This document shows positions 9,216 to 19,278 of a stretch of 64,000 bases of DNA, piece after piece. Both the position numbers and the translations under genes were made by a program. Numbering within the stretch: position 1 is the first letter of the stretch; each line of letters opens with the position of its first letter. The stretch is taken from NCBI GenBank assembly GCA_029212365.1, contig JARGOC010000009.1:62001-126000 (forward strand), in the 5' to 3' direction. The notes below the pieces were generated by a model, which saw nothing but the letters and a program-made list of their open reading frames with translations, was not told the DNA's origin and did no database searches. This DNA comes from Roseovarius sp. Its GTDB lineage: Bacteria > Pseudomonadota > Alphaproteobacteria > Rhodobacterales > Rhodobacteraceae.

Positions 9216-12200
9216 TCAGAACTCTTCGACTGTGACGACACCGCCCAAGGATTTGATTGCCCCTTTGATCTGCGGGTTAACAGGGAATTCCCGGCCGGTT
9301 TCCAGCTCGACCTCGCCGGGCAAACCCGGATCAAGCAGGCAGAAATGAATCGGCCCACGCCCGCCGGATGTGACAGTTTTTGCCGCACCTTCCAGCACAT
9401 TGGCGACAGAGCTGATAACAGCGGGGTCATCGACAAATATCTTCAGGCCGGCTGATCCGGCATCGGCCACAACCGCATCAATCGGCTGCACCGAGCGGCA
9501 CAGCAGTTTCAGCTGTTCGGTTTCCATCGTCGCCTCGGCGGTGATCACCACGCTATTGCCAGTTTCCAGAAAGTCGCGGTATTTCTCCAACGGTTCTGAA
9601 AACATCGTCACCTCATACCCGCCGGTGGTATCGCTGAGTTGCACAAAGGCAAAACGGTTGCCACGCGCGGATTTGCGTTCCTGACGCCCTGCCACAACAC
9701 CGGCCATTTTCACCACAACAGCGCCCTTGCGGCTGGCCTCAAGCGTGGCTTGTTCCAGCGTTATGACCTGCTTGCGCTTCAATGCCGCCTCATAGTCATC
9801 CAACGGATGGCCCGACAGATAAAAGCCCACCGCCTTGAATTCTTCGGTCAGGCGCTCAGCGGGCAGCCAGTCTTCAACCGGAGAAAGACGTGGTTCGGGC
9901 AGGTCATCGCCCGCCTCGCCAAACAATGACACCTGATTAGAGGTCTTTTGCTCAAAGATCGCAGCAGAGTAGCTGCTAAGCGCTTCTACACTGTCAAAGA
10001 CACGACGGCGATTGCGGTCCAGCTGATCAAAGCCACCGGCACGGGCCAGCATTTCCAGGGGGCGCTTGCCAATGCGCTTGAGGTCAACCCGGCGGGCGAA
10101 ATCAAACAGCGTGGCAAAAGGCTTGTCCTCTCCGTCGACACGGCGGCCATCTGTGATCAGCTTCATGGCCTCAACGCCCACGTTTTTTAACGCCCCCAGC
10201 GCATAATGCAACATGCCCTCGCGCACCACGAAGGTCGGCTCCGAGCGGTTCACACAAGGCGGCGCCCAGGGCAGATCAAGCTTCTTTTTGACCTCTTCAA
10301 AATAGACTGCCAGCTTATCAGTCAGATGGATATCGCAGTTCATCACACCCGCCATAAACTCAACCGGGTGGTTGGTTTTCAGCCATGCGGTTTGATAGCT
10401 GACCACCGCATAAGCAGCCGCGTGAGATTTGTTGAAGCCATAGTTGGCAAACTTGTCCAGAAGGTTCCACACTTCCAGCGCCTTGGCATCATCAACGTCG
10501 TTTTCCTTGGCCCCTGCAATGAACTTGGGGCGCTCGGCATCCATCGCTTCCTGAATTTTTTTACCCATGGCGCGTCGCAGCAGATCCGCGCCGCCCAGCG
10601 AGTATCCGGCCATTTCCTGCGCGATTTGCATCACCTGTTCCTGATAAACGATGATGCCTTGGGTTTCGTCCAGAATATGGTCAATCGAGGGGTGCAATGT
10701 GTCGCGCTCGCTCAGGTTATTCTTGACCTCGCAAAACTTCGGAATGTTCTCCATCGGGCCGGGGCGGTACAGGGCGACAAGCGCGATGATGTCCTCGATG
10801 CAATCGGGCTTCATCCGTTTGAGCGCATCCATCATGCCCGAACTTTCCACCTGAAACACAGCAACCGTTTGCGCACGGGCATAGAGCTCGTAGGTGGCGG
10901 CATCATCCAGCGGAATGGCGTTGATCTGATTTTCGGACCCCTGGGCAGGCTCATAAAGCTCAGTGCCATCAGCCGCGATATGCAAAGGCCGGCCGCCGGC
11001 ATGAATTTGCTCAATCGCGTTCTGGATCACAGTGAGGGTTTTCAGACCCAGAAAATCGAACTTCACCAGCCCGGCTTGTTCCACCCATTTCATGTTGAAT
11101 TGCGTGGCGGGCATGGTGGATCGTGGATCCTGATACAGCGGCACCAACGTATCAAGGGGGCGATCACCGATCACCACACCGGCGGCGTGGGTTGAGGCAT
11201 TGCGCAACAGCCCTTCAACCTGCATCCCGTATTTCAGCAGTCGATCAACAACCTCTTCGTTGCGGGCCTCTTCGCGCAGGCGCTCTTCCTGGGCCAATGC
11301 CTTTTCGATCGACAGCGGCTTTACGCCCTCAACCGGGATCATCTTGGACAGGCGGTCTACCTGCCCATAGGGCATCTGCAACACGCGGCCCAGGTCACGC
11401 ACAGCGGCCTTGGACAGCAAAGCTCCAAAGGTGATGATCTGTGCCACACGGTCCTTGCCGTATTTTTCCTGCACATAGTCGATCACCTCTTCGCGGCGAT
11501 CCATGCAGAAATCGATGTCAAAGTCGGGCATCGACACGCGTTCGGGATTGAGGAACCGCTCAAACAGCAAGGAATAGCGCAGCGGATCAAGGTCGGTGAC
11601 CGTCAGCGCATAAGCCACAAGGCTGCCCGCCCCCGAGCCACGCCCCGGCCCCACCGGAATGCCCTGATCCTTGGACCATTTGATAAAATCGGCAACAATC
11701 AGGAAATAGCCGGGAAAGCCCATGCCCTCGATAATGCCCAGCTCAAATTCCAACCGCTTGTCATAGTCCTCCACAGATGCGGCATGGGGGATCACGTCAA
11801 GCCGCGCTTTCAGCCCTGCCTTGGCCTGACGGCGCAGTTCCTGCACCTCGTCATCGGCAAATTTGGGCAAAATGGGATCACGCCGATAGGCCCCAAAAGA
11901 GCAACGCCGGGCAATCTCAACCGTATTTTCAATCGCCTCGGGCAGATCGGCAAACAGCGTGATCATTTCCTGGGGGGATTTGAAATAATGCTGCGATGTC
12001 AGACGGCGGCGTGGCTCGGATTGATCCACATAGGCCCCTTCGGCCACGCAGATCATCGCGTCATGCGCTTCATACATTGAGGCCTTGGGGAAATAGACAT
12101 CATTGGTCGCCACCAGAGCGATATCCATGCCATAGGCCATTTCGATAAAGCCGCGTTCGGTCAGGCGCTCTGCTTCGGGCAGGCCGTTGTCACCTGGGTG

Positions 12201-12731
12201 ACGTTGCATTTCCACATATAACCGGTCGCCAAACGCCTCTTTCAGCTGGGTCATCACCGCCTCAGCGTGGGGCCGTTGGCCACTTTGCAAGAGCCGTCCC
12301 ACAGGGCCATCAGGACCGCCCGTAAGGCAAATGATACCTTCGGAATGCGCGGCCAGTTCTTGCAAGGTGACATGTGGCAATTCACCATCACTGCGCAAAT
12401 ACAGGCAGGAATTCAGCTTCATCAGGTTGGCATATCCAGCCTCATTCTGGGCCAGCACAACCAATGGGGCGGGCGGTTTGGCCCGCTCGCCCGGCGTCGG
12501 CGCGCCAAAGGCGACATCCACCTGACAGCCCATAATCGGCTGAATACCAGCGCCAATGGCGGTCACGGAAAACTCCAAGGCGGCAAACATGGAATTGCTG
12601 TCAGTGACAGCCACGGCAGGCATCTTGGAATCAATGCAAAGTCCGGGCAATTTCTTCAGCCGAACAGCCCCTTCAAGCAGAGAATATTCGGTGTGCACAC
12701 GCAAATGGATGAATCGGGCAGAGTTGCTCAT
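9216..12731 (-). CDS. dnaE: DNA polymerase III alpha subunit
   Basis: Replicative polymerase, 1171 residues, DnaE1 length. An N-terminal PHP domain begins FIHLRVHTEYSLLEGAV. The palm carries GPGRGSGAGSLVAYAL and the catalytic PDFDIDFCMDRREEVIDYV motif with three aspartates. Fingers and tandem HhH follow (YQEQVMQIAQEMAGYSLGGA, FNKSHAAAYAVVSY). An OB-fold starts near VVVKMAGVVAGRQERKSARG. I prefer the ATG at 12731 (MSNSARF) because an AGGA box lies about 8 bases before it; the upstream ATG at 12740 has none. It is a single gene flanked by the lipoprotein gene and the divergent xdhA. Confidence 0.96.
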   Translation of the reverse strand: MSNSARFIHLRVHTEYSLLEGAVRLKKLPGLCIDSKMPAVAVTDSNSMFAALEFSVTAIGAGIQPIMGCQVDVAFGAPTPGERAKPPAPLVVLAQNEAGYANLMKLNSCLYLRSDGELPHVTLQELAAHSEGIICLTGGPDGPVGRLLQSGQRPHAEAVMTQLKEAFGDRLYVEMQRHPGDNGLPEAERLTERGFIEMAYGMDIALVATNDVYFPKASMYEAHDAMICVAEGAYVDQSEPRRRLTSQHYFKSPQEMITLFADLPEAIENTVEIARRCSFGAYRRDPILPKFADDEVQELRRQAKAGLKARLDVIPHAASVEDYDKRLEFELGIIEGMGFPGYFLIVADFIKWSKDQGIPVGPGRGSGAGSLVAYALTVTDLDPLRYSLLFERFLNPERVSMPDFDIDFCMDRREEVIDYVQEKYGKDRVAQIITFGALLSKAAVRDLGRVLQMPYGQVDRLSKMIPVEGVKPLSIEKALAQEERLREEARNEEVVDRLLKYGMQVEGLLRNASTHAAGVVIGDRPLDTLVPLYQDPRSTMPATQFNMKWVEQAGLVKFDFLGLKTLTVIQNAIEQIHAGGRPLHIAADGTELYEPAQGSENQINAIPLDDAATYELYARAQTVAVFQVESSGMMDALKRMKPDCIEDIIALVALYRPGPMENIPKFCEVKNNLSERDTLHPSIDHILDETQGIIVYQEQVMQIAQEMAGYSLGGADLLRRAMGKKIQEAMDAERPKFIAGAKENDVDDAKALEVWNLLDKFANYGFNKSHAAAYAVVSYQTAWLKTNHPVEFMAGVMNCDIHLTDKLAVYFEEVKKKLDLPWAPPCVNRSEPTFVVREGMLHYALGALKNVGVEAMKLITDGRRVDGEDKPFATLFDFARRVDLKRIGKRPLEMLARAGGFDQLDRNRRRVFDSVEALSSYSAAIFEQKTSNQVSLFGEAGDDLPEPRLSPVEDWLPAERLTEEFKAVGFYLSGHPLDDYEAALKRKQVITLEQATLEASRKGAVVVKMAGVVAGRQERKSARGNRFAFVQLSDTTGGYEVTMFSEPLEKYRDFLETGNSVVITAEATMETEQLKLLCRSVQPIDAVVADAGSAGLKIFVDDPAVISSVANVLEGAAKTVTSGGRGPIHFCLLDPGLPGEVELETGREFPVNPQIKGAIKSLGGVVTVEEF

Positions 12732-12885
12732 ATTGCGCATCCTAAGTCAGGGATGCAGGCGGGGCCAGCCATCACGACGGGCCAACCCGGAATTTTCGTG
12801 CAGAGCGCAGCCACAAAGAGATTTCCAAATTTCTCACACAGATCGTCATTATTATACTGTTTTTATAACAATCAGAAAAAGCACT

Positions 12886-12964
12886 GGCATTTCTGGGGCC
12901 CGCCGCCAAACGCAGGCTTGCCAAGGGGCCTTGCGTCGCAATAGCCTTTGAACTTGGAAATGCC
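12886..12964. ncRNA. Candidate structured intergenic element between dnaE and xdhA
   Basis: The 301-base gap between dnaE and xdhA contains a segment bounded by a perfect 8-base inverted repeat, GGCATTTC (12886-12893) and GAAATGCC (12957-12964). Inside is a second stem, ACGCAGG pairing with CCTTGCGT with one bulge, around a loop. This could be a structured RNA in the xdhA leader or a mobile palindromic repeat. It ends about 70 bases before the xdhA start. The rest of the gap holds an AT-rich stretch near 12850-12875 that could be a promoter. Function not known. Confidence 0.35.
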
Positions 12965-13032
12965 GGCTCTCCTCTACGCCGCGTCGAGGGGGCATATAAC
13001 AAGGCGGAGGTAATGCGGCGGGCACTGACGGT

Positions 13033-14400
13033 ATGAATATCACGTTCCTTTTGAATGGAGCGCCGGTGATGGTGCAAAATGCATCTGCCACGCAGACATT
13101 ACTGGATTGGCTGCGCCAGGAGCGCCACCTCACAGGCACCAAAGAAGGCTGCAATGAGGGCGATTGCGGGGCCTGTACGGTGATGGTCACTGATACTGAG
13201 GGGGCGAAAACCCTGAATGCCTGCATCCTGTTTTTGCCACAACTGCACGGCAAAGCCCTGCGCACGATTGAGGGCATCACCGGGCCAGACGGGCAGATGC
13301 ACCCGGTGCAAGAGGCGATGGTCACACATCACGGATCGCAATGCGGGTTTTGCACGCCGGGGTTTATTGCCTCAATGGCCGTGGGGCATCTGAATGGCGA
13401 CACCGATCATGATACCACTTTGGCGGGCAATCTGTGCCGCTGCACTGGCTATGCGCCGATTGTGCGGGCAGCCGAGGCGGCCGCGGGCAAGGATGTGCCC
13501 AGTTGGATGCATGAGGATTTAAGCGCCTTGGCTGATCTGGATGCAGACGCAGCCCTGCCCAAAAGCAGTGATGATCTGGCTCGCGCTTATGCGGCAAATC
13601 CTGACGCTACGTTGATTGCCGGTGCCACGGATGTGGGCTTGTGGGTAACCAAACAGCTGCGCGATCTGGATCAGGTTATCTTTCTGCATCGCTGCGCGGA
13701 TATGCAACAGATTGAAATTACTGCGGACAACATTCGCATCGGAGCGGGCGTCACGCTGGATGCTTTGGGCAAAGCAATGCGTGATCTGCACCCCTCTTTT
13801 GCTGAGATGATCCGGCGCTATGGCTCGGCTCAGGTGCGCGCAGCGGCCACGATTGGTGGCAATATCGCCAATGGATCGCCCATCGGGGATGGCCCGCCTG
13901 CGCTCATTGCCTTGGGCGCGCGCTTGCATTTACGGCAGGGGGATACGCGCCGCGATATGGCTCTGGAGGATTTCTTTGTTGCCTATGGCAAGCAAGACCG
14001 CGCCCCCGGTGAATTTGTCGAAGCGATCACGATACCGCGCCAGCCAGATCAACTGCGCTGTTACAAACTGAGCAAACGATTTGATCAGGACATTTCAGCG
14101 GTATGCGGGTGTTTCAATATCACAGTGGACGCGGGTCATGTGGTTGAGGCCCGCATTGCCTTTGGTGGCATGGCCGGTATTCCCGCACGCGCATCGGCGG
14201 TGGAGGCCGCGCTGATTGGCCAACCCTGGGATGAGATAACCATCACCGCCGCCATGCCTGCCTTTGCCACGGATTTCTCACCGCTTTCGGATATGCGTGC
14301 CTCGGCTGCGTATCGCACAGAGGCCGCGCAAAACCTGCTGCTTCGGTATTTCCATGACATGAACGGGCAATCCGTATCGGTGTTAGAGGTCACACCATGA
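13033..14400 (+). CDS. xdhA: Xanthine dehydrogenase small subunit (2Fe-2S and FAD)
   Basis: Electron-transfer subunit of xanthine dehydrogenase, which oxidises hypoxanthine and xanthine to urate. The N-terminal ferredoxin domain carries [11 protein letters not shown], and the helical 2Fe-2S domain carries CGFCTPGF and [10 protein letters not shown] (within residues 35-150). The C-terminal FAD domain shows [20 protein letters not shown]. The length of 455 residues fits a bacterial split XDH. Its stop overlaps the xdhB start by four bases. The ATG at 13033 gives the expected MNITFLLNG start. Confidence 0.95.
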   Translation: MNITFLLNGAPVMVQNASATQTLLDWLRQERHLTGTKEGCNEGDCGACTVMVTDTEGAKTLNACILFLPQLHGKALRTIEGITGPDGQMHPVQEAMVTHHGSQCGFCTPGFIASMAVGHLNGDTDHDTTLAGNLCRCTGYAPIVRAAEAAAGKDVPSWMHEDLSALADLDADAALPKSSDDLARAYAANPDATLIAGATDVGLWVTKQLRDLDQVIFLHRCADMQQIEITADNIRIGAGVTLDALGKAMRDLHPSFAEMIRRYGSAQVRAAATIGGNIANGSPIGDGPPALIALGARLHLRQGDTRRDMALEDFFVAYGKQDRAPGEFVEAITIPRQPDQLRCYKLSKRFDQDISAVCGCFNITVDAGHVVEARIAFGGMAGIPARASAVEAALIGQPWDEITITAAMPAFATDFSPLSDMRASAAYRTEAAQNLLLRYFHDMNGQSVSVLEVTP

Positions 14401-16742
14401 GCGTCACCCAGCCCCTGCCTCATGATGCGGCCCCTTTGCATGTGACGGGCCGTGCGCAGTATGTGGATGACATCCCCTTGCCCGCCGACACGCTGCATCT
14501 GGCCTTTGGTACCAGCCCTGTCGCCGCCGGCAAAATCACAACGATTGATCTGGAGGCCGTGCGTGCTGCACCCGGTGTGGTGATGGTGTTGAATGCGGAT
14601 GATCTGGACCGTGACGCCGATACCTCGCCCTCGGCCCACGATGAACCTTTGCTGGCAACTGGTGAGGTGCATTTTTTAGGGCAGCCGGTGTTTTTGGTGG
14701 TGGCGCACAGTCATTTGGCTGCTCGCAGGGCCGCCGCATTGGGCAGGGTTGAGATCGACGCGACCAAGGCCCTGCTGACCATTGAGGATGCTCTGGCTGC
14801 AAACAGCCGCTTTGAAGATGGCCCACGCATCTATCAAAAAGGCGATGCAGCGCAGGCGATAACCACCGCACAGCACCAGATCAGCGGCACGATGGAGATC
14901 GGCGGGCAAGAGCATTTCTATCTCGAAGGGCAAGCCGCGCTGGCCCTGCCCCAGGACAACGGCGATATGGTGGTGCATTCCTCAACCCAGCACCCAACCG
15001 AAATTCAGCACAAGGTGGCACATGCGCTAAACCTGCCGATGCACGGCGTGCGGGTGGAAATCCGGCGTATGGGCGGCGGGTTTGGCGGCAAGGAAAGCCA
15101 GGGCAATGGGTTGGCCGTTTCATGTGCCATCGTGGCCGCGCGCACAGGCCGGCCCTGCAAAATGCGCTATGACCGCGACGACGATATGATGATCACCGGC
15201 AAGCGGCATGATTTTCGCATCACCTATCGCGCAGGGTTTGACGATGCCGGCCAGTTGAGCGGGGTCGAGTTCGTGCAATTTGCTCGCTGCGGTTGGTCGC
15301 AGGATCTATCCTTGCCAGTGGCAGATCGCGCCATGCTGCATGCTGACAATGCCTATCACCTGCCCCATGCCCGGATCGAGAGCCACCGTTTGCGCACCAA
15401 CACCCAAAGCGCCACTGCATTTCGCGGATTTGGTGGACCGCAAGGTGTGGTGGGGATTGAACGTGTGATGGATCATATCGCCCATACTCTCAAGCTTGAT
15501 CCGCTTGCAGTGCGCAGGGCCAATTATTATGCAGCCGGACAGCAGACCCCCTCGGGGCCCGGCACCGGGCGGCGCTTTGGCGGGGCACATTCGCCGCAAG
15601 GCACCCCTGAAAACCAGACGACACCGTATGGTCAGGAGGTCACCGACTTCATCTTGCATGAAATGACCGAGGAATTGGTCAACACCAGCAAGTATCACGC
15701 GCGTCGCAAGGCGGTGGCAGATTGGAACGCCAAAAACCCGATCCTGAAGAAAGGTATCGCCCTTAGCCCGGTGAAGTTTGGGATTTCGTTTACCCTGACC
15801 CACCTCAACCAGGCAGGGGCCCTGGTGCATGTGTATCAGGATGGATCAATCCAGCTCAATCATGGTGGCACGGAAATGGGCCAGGGGCTGTTTCAAAAAG
15901 TGGCCCAGGTGGCGGCGGACCGGTTTGGTGTGACCACCGATATGATCAAGATCACCGCAACGGACACCGGCAAGGTACCCAACACATCCGCCACGGCGGC
16001 CAGTTCTGGCAGTGACCTGAACGGCATGGCCGTGAAGGCCGCCTGCGACAACATACGCACCCGAATGTCGGATTTTCTGGCGGAGTATTACCAAGTCCCG
16101 GAGGTTCGGTTTGAAGATGGAATGGTGCACGCGGGCGATCACGTGATGAGCTTTGCACAAGCCGCCACGCTGAGCTACGAACACCGGATCAGCCTGTCTT
16201 CAACCGGGTTTTACAAAACGCCTGATCTGGCATGGGATCGTATCAATGGCACTGGCCGCCCGTTTTTCTATTTTGCCTATGGAGCAGCGGTTACCGAAGT
16301 GGTGATCGACACGCTGACCGGTGAAAACCGCATTTTGCGCGCGGACATTCTGCATGATGCCGGCACCAGCCTGAACCCGGCATTGGACATCGGCCAGATC
16401 GAAGGGGGCTATGTGCAGGGCGCGGGCTGGTTGACCACCGAAGAACTGATCTGGGATGACAAGGGCCGACTGCGCACCCATGCGCCCTCAACATACAAGA
16501 TCCCGGCCTGTGGCGACAGACCACGCATATTCAACGTCGCCCTATGGGATGCGGCCAACCGCGAAGAAACAATCTATCGCTCCAAAGCCGTTGGCGAGCC
16601 GCCGTTCATGTTAGGCATTTCGGCACATCTGGCACTAAGCGATGCTGTGGCCGCCTGTGGAAACACCTATCCCGCGCTGGAAGCCCCGGCCACCCCAGAG
16701 GAAATATTGCGCGCGCTACACCATACCAAGGGGGCCGCATGA
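14397..16742 (+). CDS. xdhB: Xanthine dehydrogenase molybdopterin-binding subunit
   Basis: Catalytic molybdenum subunit, 781 residues. Visible signatures are the [13 protein letters not shown] segment, [11 protein letters not shown], the FRGFGGPQG arginine loop, [20 protein letters not shown] contacting the pterin, and the C-terminal [11 protein letters not shown] motif, whose glutamate is the catalytic base of XDH. The protein works with XdhA, and its cofactor is inserted by XdhC. Starts and stops overlap on both sides (ATGA), showing coupled translation. Confidence 0.95.
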   Translation: MSVTQPLPHDAAPLHVTGRAQYVDDIPLPADTLHLAFGTSPVAAGKITTIDLEAVRAAPGVVMVLNADDLDRDADTSPSAHDEPLLATGEVHFLGQPVFLVVAHSHLAARRAAALGRVEIDATKALLTIEDALAANSRFEDGPRIYQKGDAAQAITTAQHQISGTMEIGGQEHFYLEGQAALALPQDNGDMVVHSSTQHPTEIQHKVAHALNLPMHGVRVEIRRMGGGFGGKESQGNGLAVSCAIVAARTGRPCKMRYDRDDDMMITGKRHDFRITYRAGFDDAGQLSGVEFVQFARCGWSQDLSLPVADRAMLHADNAYHLPHARIESHRLRTNTQSATAFRGFGGPQGVVGIERVMDHIAHTLKLDPLAVRRANYYAAGQQTPSGPGTGRRFGGAHSPQGTPENQTTPYGQEVTDFILHEMTEELVNTSKYHARRKAVADWNAKNPILKKGIALSPVKFGISFTLTHLNQAGALVHVYQDGSIQLNHGGTEMGQGLFQKVAQVAADRFGVTTDMIKITATDTGKVPNTSATAASSGSDLNGMAVKAACDNIRTRMSDFLAEYYQVPEVRFEDGMVHAGDHVMSFAQAATLSYEHRISLSSTGFYKTPDLAWDRINGTGRPFFYFAYGAAVTEVVIDTLTGENRILRADILHDAGTSLNPALDIGQIEGGYVQGAGWLTTEELIWDDKGRLRTHAPSTYKIPACGDRPRIFNVALWDAANREETIYRSKAVGEPPFMLGISAHLALSDAVAACGNTYPALEAPATPEEILRALHHTKGAA

Positions 16743-17692
16743 TTGACCTACATAACCTGACCAACGCGATTGAGGCTCATGCAAAGGTTATTCGCCTGGT
16801 TGTGGTGGGGGCCAAAGGCTCTACACCGCGCGATATCGGGACGTCCATGCTCATCTGGGATGAGGGGCATGAGGGCACCATTGGTGGTGGCCGGCTAGAG
16901 CTTGAAGCCATCAAAACTGCGCGCTCCCTGCTGGACGATGATCGCAACACCTACACCGATCATTTGAGCCTTGGCCCAGAACTGGGTCAATGCTGTGGTG
17001 GGGCTGTCACGCTTGTGTTTGAACGGTTTGATGCTCAAGTGTTGGCCAAAGCTCTTTCAGCGTCAACAACCAGCTATGTGCGCCAGGTTGAAACGGGTCC
17101 AGCCGAAATACCCAAGGCGCTTCGCACCCACATTGAGCGCGCGCAGTCCACGGGGCGACCGCCTGCGTTAAAAATAGCCGAAGGCTGGCTGGTTGAGCCA
17201 ACCGTGCAGGACCGCCTGCCCATTTACATCTATGGAGCGGGCCATGTGGGGCGGGCCTTGGCACTGTGCCTCACGTCGCTGCCGCAGTTTGAGGTGCATC
17301 TGTCTGACGTTCGTGAAGAGCAGTTTGAGGGGCTGCCCGACTCGATCTGGCAAAGCTGGGAACTGCTGCCAACAGACGTGATGGCACATGCCCCGGATTA
17401 TGCTGCACATTACATCATGACGCCTGAGCACGAGTATGATCTGGAACTGTGCCATCGCCTGCTGAGCCGCAGTTTTGGATTTGCCGGGCTGATCGGGTCT
17501 GAGACAAAATGGGCACGATTCCGATCTCGGCTGAAGGCATTGGGCCATGCCGACCCCCAGATTGAACGCATTCAATGCCCGATTGGGGATCCAACTTTGG
17601 GCAAACACCCTCACGCCATAGCCATTGGGGCGGCGGCACATCTGATCAAGCATCAAGCCTACCAAAATTATCTGCAAAGGAGCACAGTATGA
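16739..17692 (+). CDS. xdhC: Xanthine dehydrogenase accessory protein (Moco sulfuration/insertion)
   Basis: XdhC binds molybdenum cofactor, promotes its sulfuration and delivers it to XdhB. The 317-residue protein has the N-terminal motif VVVGAKGSTPRDIGTSML, then GTIGGGRLELEA and ELGQCCGG with paired cysteines. A C-terminal Rossmann fold follows (IYIYGAGHVGRALALCL, then GLIGSETKWARFRSRL). The ATG at 16739 overlaps the xdhB stop. The longer open frame begins inside xdhB and is not used. Its own stop overlaps the next gene, linking purine oxidation to the transporter that follows. Confidence 0.93.
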   Translation: MIDLHNLTNAIEAHAKVIRLVVVGAKGSTPRDIGTSMLIWDEGHEGTIGGGRLELEAIKTARSLLDDDRNTYTDHLSLGPELGQCCGGAVTLVFERFDAQVLAKALSASTTSYVRQVETGPAEIPKALRTHIERAQSTGRPPALKIAEGWLVEPTVQDRLPIYIYGAGHVGRALALCLTSLPQFEVHLSDVREEQFEGLPDSIWQSWELLPTDVMAHAPDYAAHYIMTPEHEYDLELCHRLLSRSFGFAGLIGSETKWARFRSRLKALGHADPQIERIQCPIGDPTLGKHPHAIAIGAAAHLIKHQAYQNYLQRSTV

Positions 17693-19206
17693 GCGCCGTA
17701 TTGCTCAGCATATCGGGCCTGACAAAGGCCTATCCGGGCGTGGTGGCCAACAGCAATGTTTCCTTTGACATAGAAGAGGGACAAGTCCACGCCCTGTTGG
17801 GGGAAAACGGGGCCGGCAAGTCTACGTTGGTCAAAATGATCTATGGATTGGTCAAGCCCGACAGCGGCAAAATGATGTTGCGCGGCAGTGTTTACACACC
17901 TTCAGAACCTCGTGCGGCGCGCGCGGCCGGGGTTGCGATGGTGTTTCAACATTTTTCGCTGTTTGAAGCGCTGAATGTGGCTGAAAACATCGCCCTCGGC
18001 ATGGAAAACCCGCCCAGGATGCGTGACCTCGCCACGCGTATCCGGGAAGTCTCGGAAACATACGGCCTGCCCCTGGACCCCTATCGCACCGTCGGCGATC
18101 TGTCGGCAGGTGAGAGGCAACGCGTTGAAATCATTCGCTGTCTTTTGCAGGACCCCAAGCTGTTGATCATGGATGAGCCAACCAGCGTATTGACCCCACA
18201 GGAGGTGGAAATCCTGTTCCAAACCCTGCGCAAGTTGACCTCTGAGGGGGTGGCGATCCTCTATATTTCGCACAAGCTGGAGGAAATCCGCACGCTTTGC
18301 GACCACGCAACAATTTTGCGGCTGGGCAAGAATGTGGGCAGCTGTGTGCCAGCGGAAACAACGGCACGGGACATGGCCGAACTGATGGTTGGCTCAGCCT
18401 TTGAGGCCCCCGCACGCGCCGGGCGGGCACTGGGTGATGTGGCCTTGGATGTCACCGGGCTGTCGCTGCCTGCCCCCAATGAGTTTGGCACATCTCTGCG
18501 CAACATCCACTTCACCGTGCAACAAGGCGAAATCCTTGGCATTGGGGGTGTTGCGGGCAATGGCCAGGACGAACTGCTGGGTGCCCTGTCGGGCGAGATT
18601 TTAAGCGATGCTGGTGCAATTGTCCTGAAGGGGCAACCCATCGGGCGATTGGGGCCTGTGGCACGGCGCGCGCTGGGGCTGCTGGCCGCGCCCGAAGAGC
18701 GGCTGGGCCACGCCGCCGCCCCTGACATGAGCCTGACAGAGAATGCCTTACTGACCGGCGCCCAACGCGAAAACCTGATGAGCCGCGGCTTCCTGAAATG
18801 GGCCGAGACCGAGAGTTTCGCCAAACGCATCATTGAAGCCTTTGACGTGCGCACACCGGGGCCAGAAAACGCAGCACGATCACTGTCAGGCGGCAATTTG
18901 CAGAAATTTGTCATTGGGCGTGAGGTGTTGCAACGCCCCGAAGTTTTGGTGGTCAACCAGCCCACCTGGGGCGTGGATGCCGCAGCGGCGGCTGCAATTC
19001 GCCAGGCCCTGCTTGATCTGGCTGCCAAAGGAACGGCTGTGATTTGCATAAGTCAGGATCTGGACGAGTTGATGGAAATATCAGACCGATTCTGCGCTGT
19101 GAATGAGGGTCGGCTTTCGGATATCAAACCCACGCAGGGGCTGAGCGTGGATGAAATCGGCCTGATGATGGGCGGTGCCCATGGAATGGAGGTGTCACAT
19201 GCGTGA
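17689..19206 (+). CDS. ABC transporter ATPase of a purine-nucleoside/BMP-type importer
   Basis: A 505-residue protein with two ABC domains in one chain, as in RbsA/YufO ATPases. The first half has Walker A GENGAGKST, signature LSAGERQRVEI and Walker B LLIMDEPTS. The second half has the degenerate Walker A GVAGNGQDEL usual for this family, signature SGGNLQKFVIGRE and VVNQPTWGVD. It powers the importer made with the next three genes. The ATG at 17689 overlaps the xdhC stop by four bases, so the transporter belongs to the xdh operon. Together with xdhABC this points to uptake of purines or nucleosides. Confidence 0.9.
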   Translation: MSAVLLSISGLTKAYPGVVANSNVSFDIEEGQVHALLGENGAGKSTLVKMIYGLVKPDSGKMMLRGSVYTPSEPRAARAAGVAMVFQHFSLFEALNVAENIALGMENPPRMRDLATRIREVSETYGLPLDPYRTVGDLSAGERQRVEIIRCLLQDPKLLIMDEPTSVLTPQEVEILFQTLRKLTSEGVAILYISHKLEEIRTLCDHATILRLGKNVGSCVPAETTARDMAELMVGSAFEAPARAGRALGDVALDVTGLSLPAPNEFGTSLRNIHFTVQQGEILGIGGVAGNGQDELLGALSGEILSDAGAIVLKGQPIGRLGPVARRALGLLAAPEERLGHAAAPDMSLTENALLTGAQRENLMSRGFLKWAETESFAKRIIEAFDVRTPGPENAARSLSGGNLQKFVIGREVLQRPEVLVVNQPTWGVDAAAAAAIRQALLDLAAKGTAVICISQDLDELMEISDRFCAVNEGRLSDIKPTQGLSVDEIGLMMGGAHGMEVSHA

Positions 19207-19230
19207 GCTGCACGTCGATAAGATCAAAGA

Positions 19231-19264
19231 TGCCTCCGGCGGAAGTATTTGGGGAAAGATGAAG
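19231..19264 (+). repeat. Short intergenic repeat, GCCTCCGGCGG type, copy 2
   Basis: It lies in the 72-base gap between the transporter ATPase and the first permease. The core GCCTCCGGCGG is followed by AAGTATTT, then GGGGAAAGATGAAG. It is the plus-strand counterpart of the minus-strand copy at 3841-3877. Here it sits inside an operon, so it is transcribed. Confidence 0.6.
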
Positions 19265-19278
19265 CTAGGGGGCGTCAC

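Noticed and set aside
10206..11195. A 329-residue plus-strand frame inside dnaE
   Set aside because: Antisense to a polymerase gene with conserved motifs; no own motifs.
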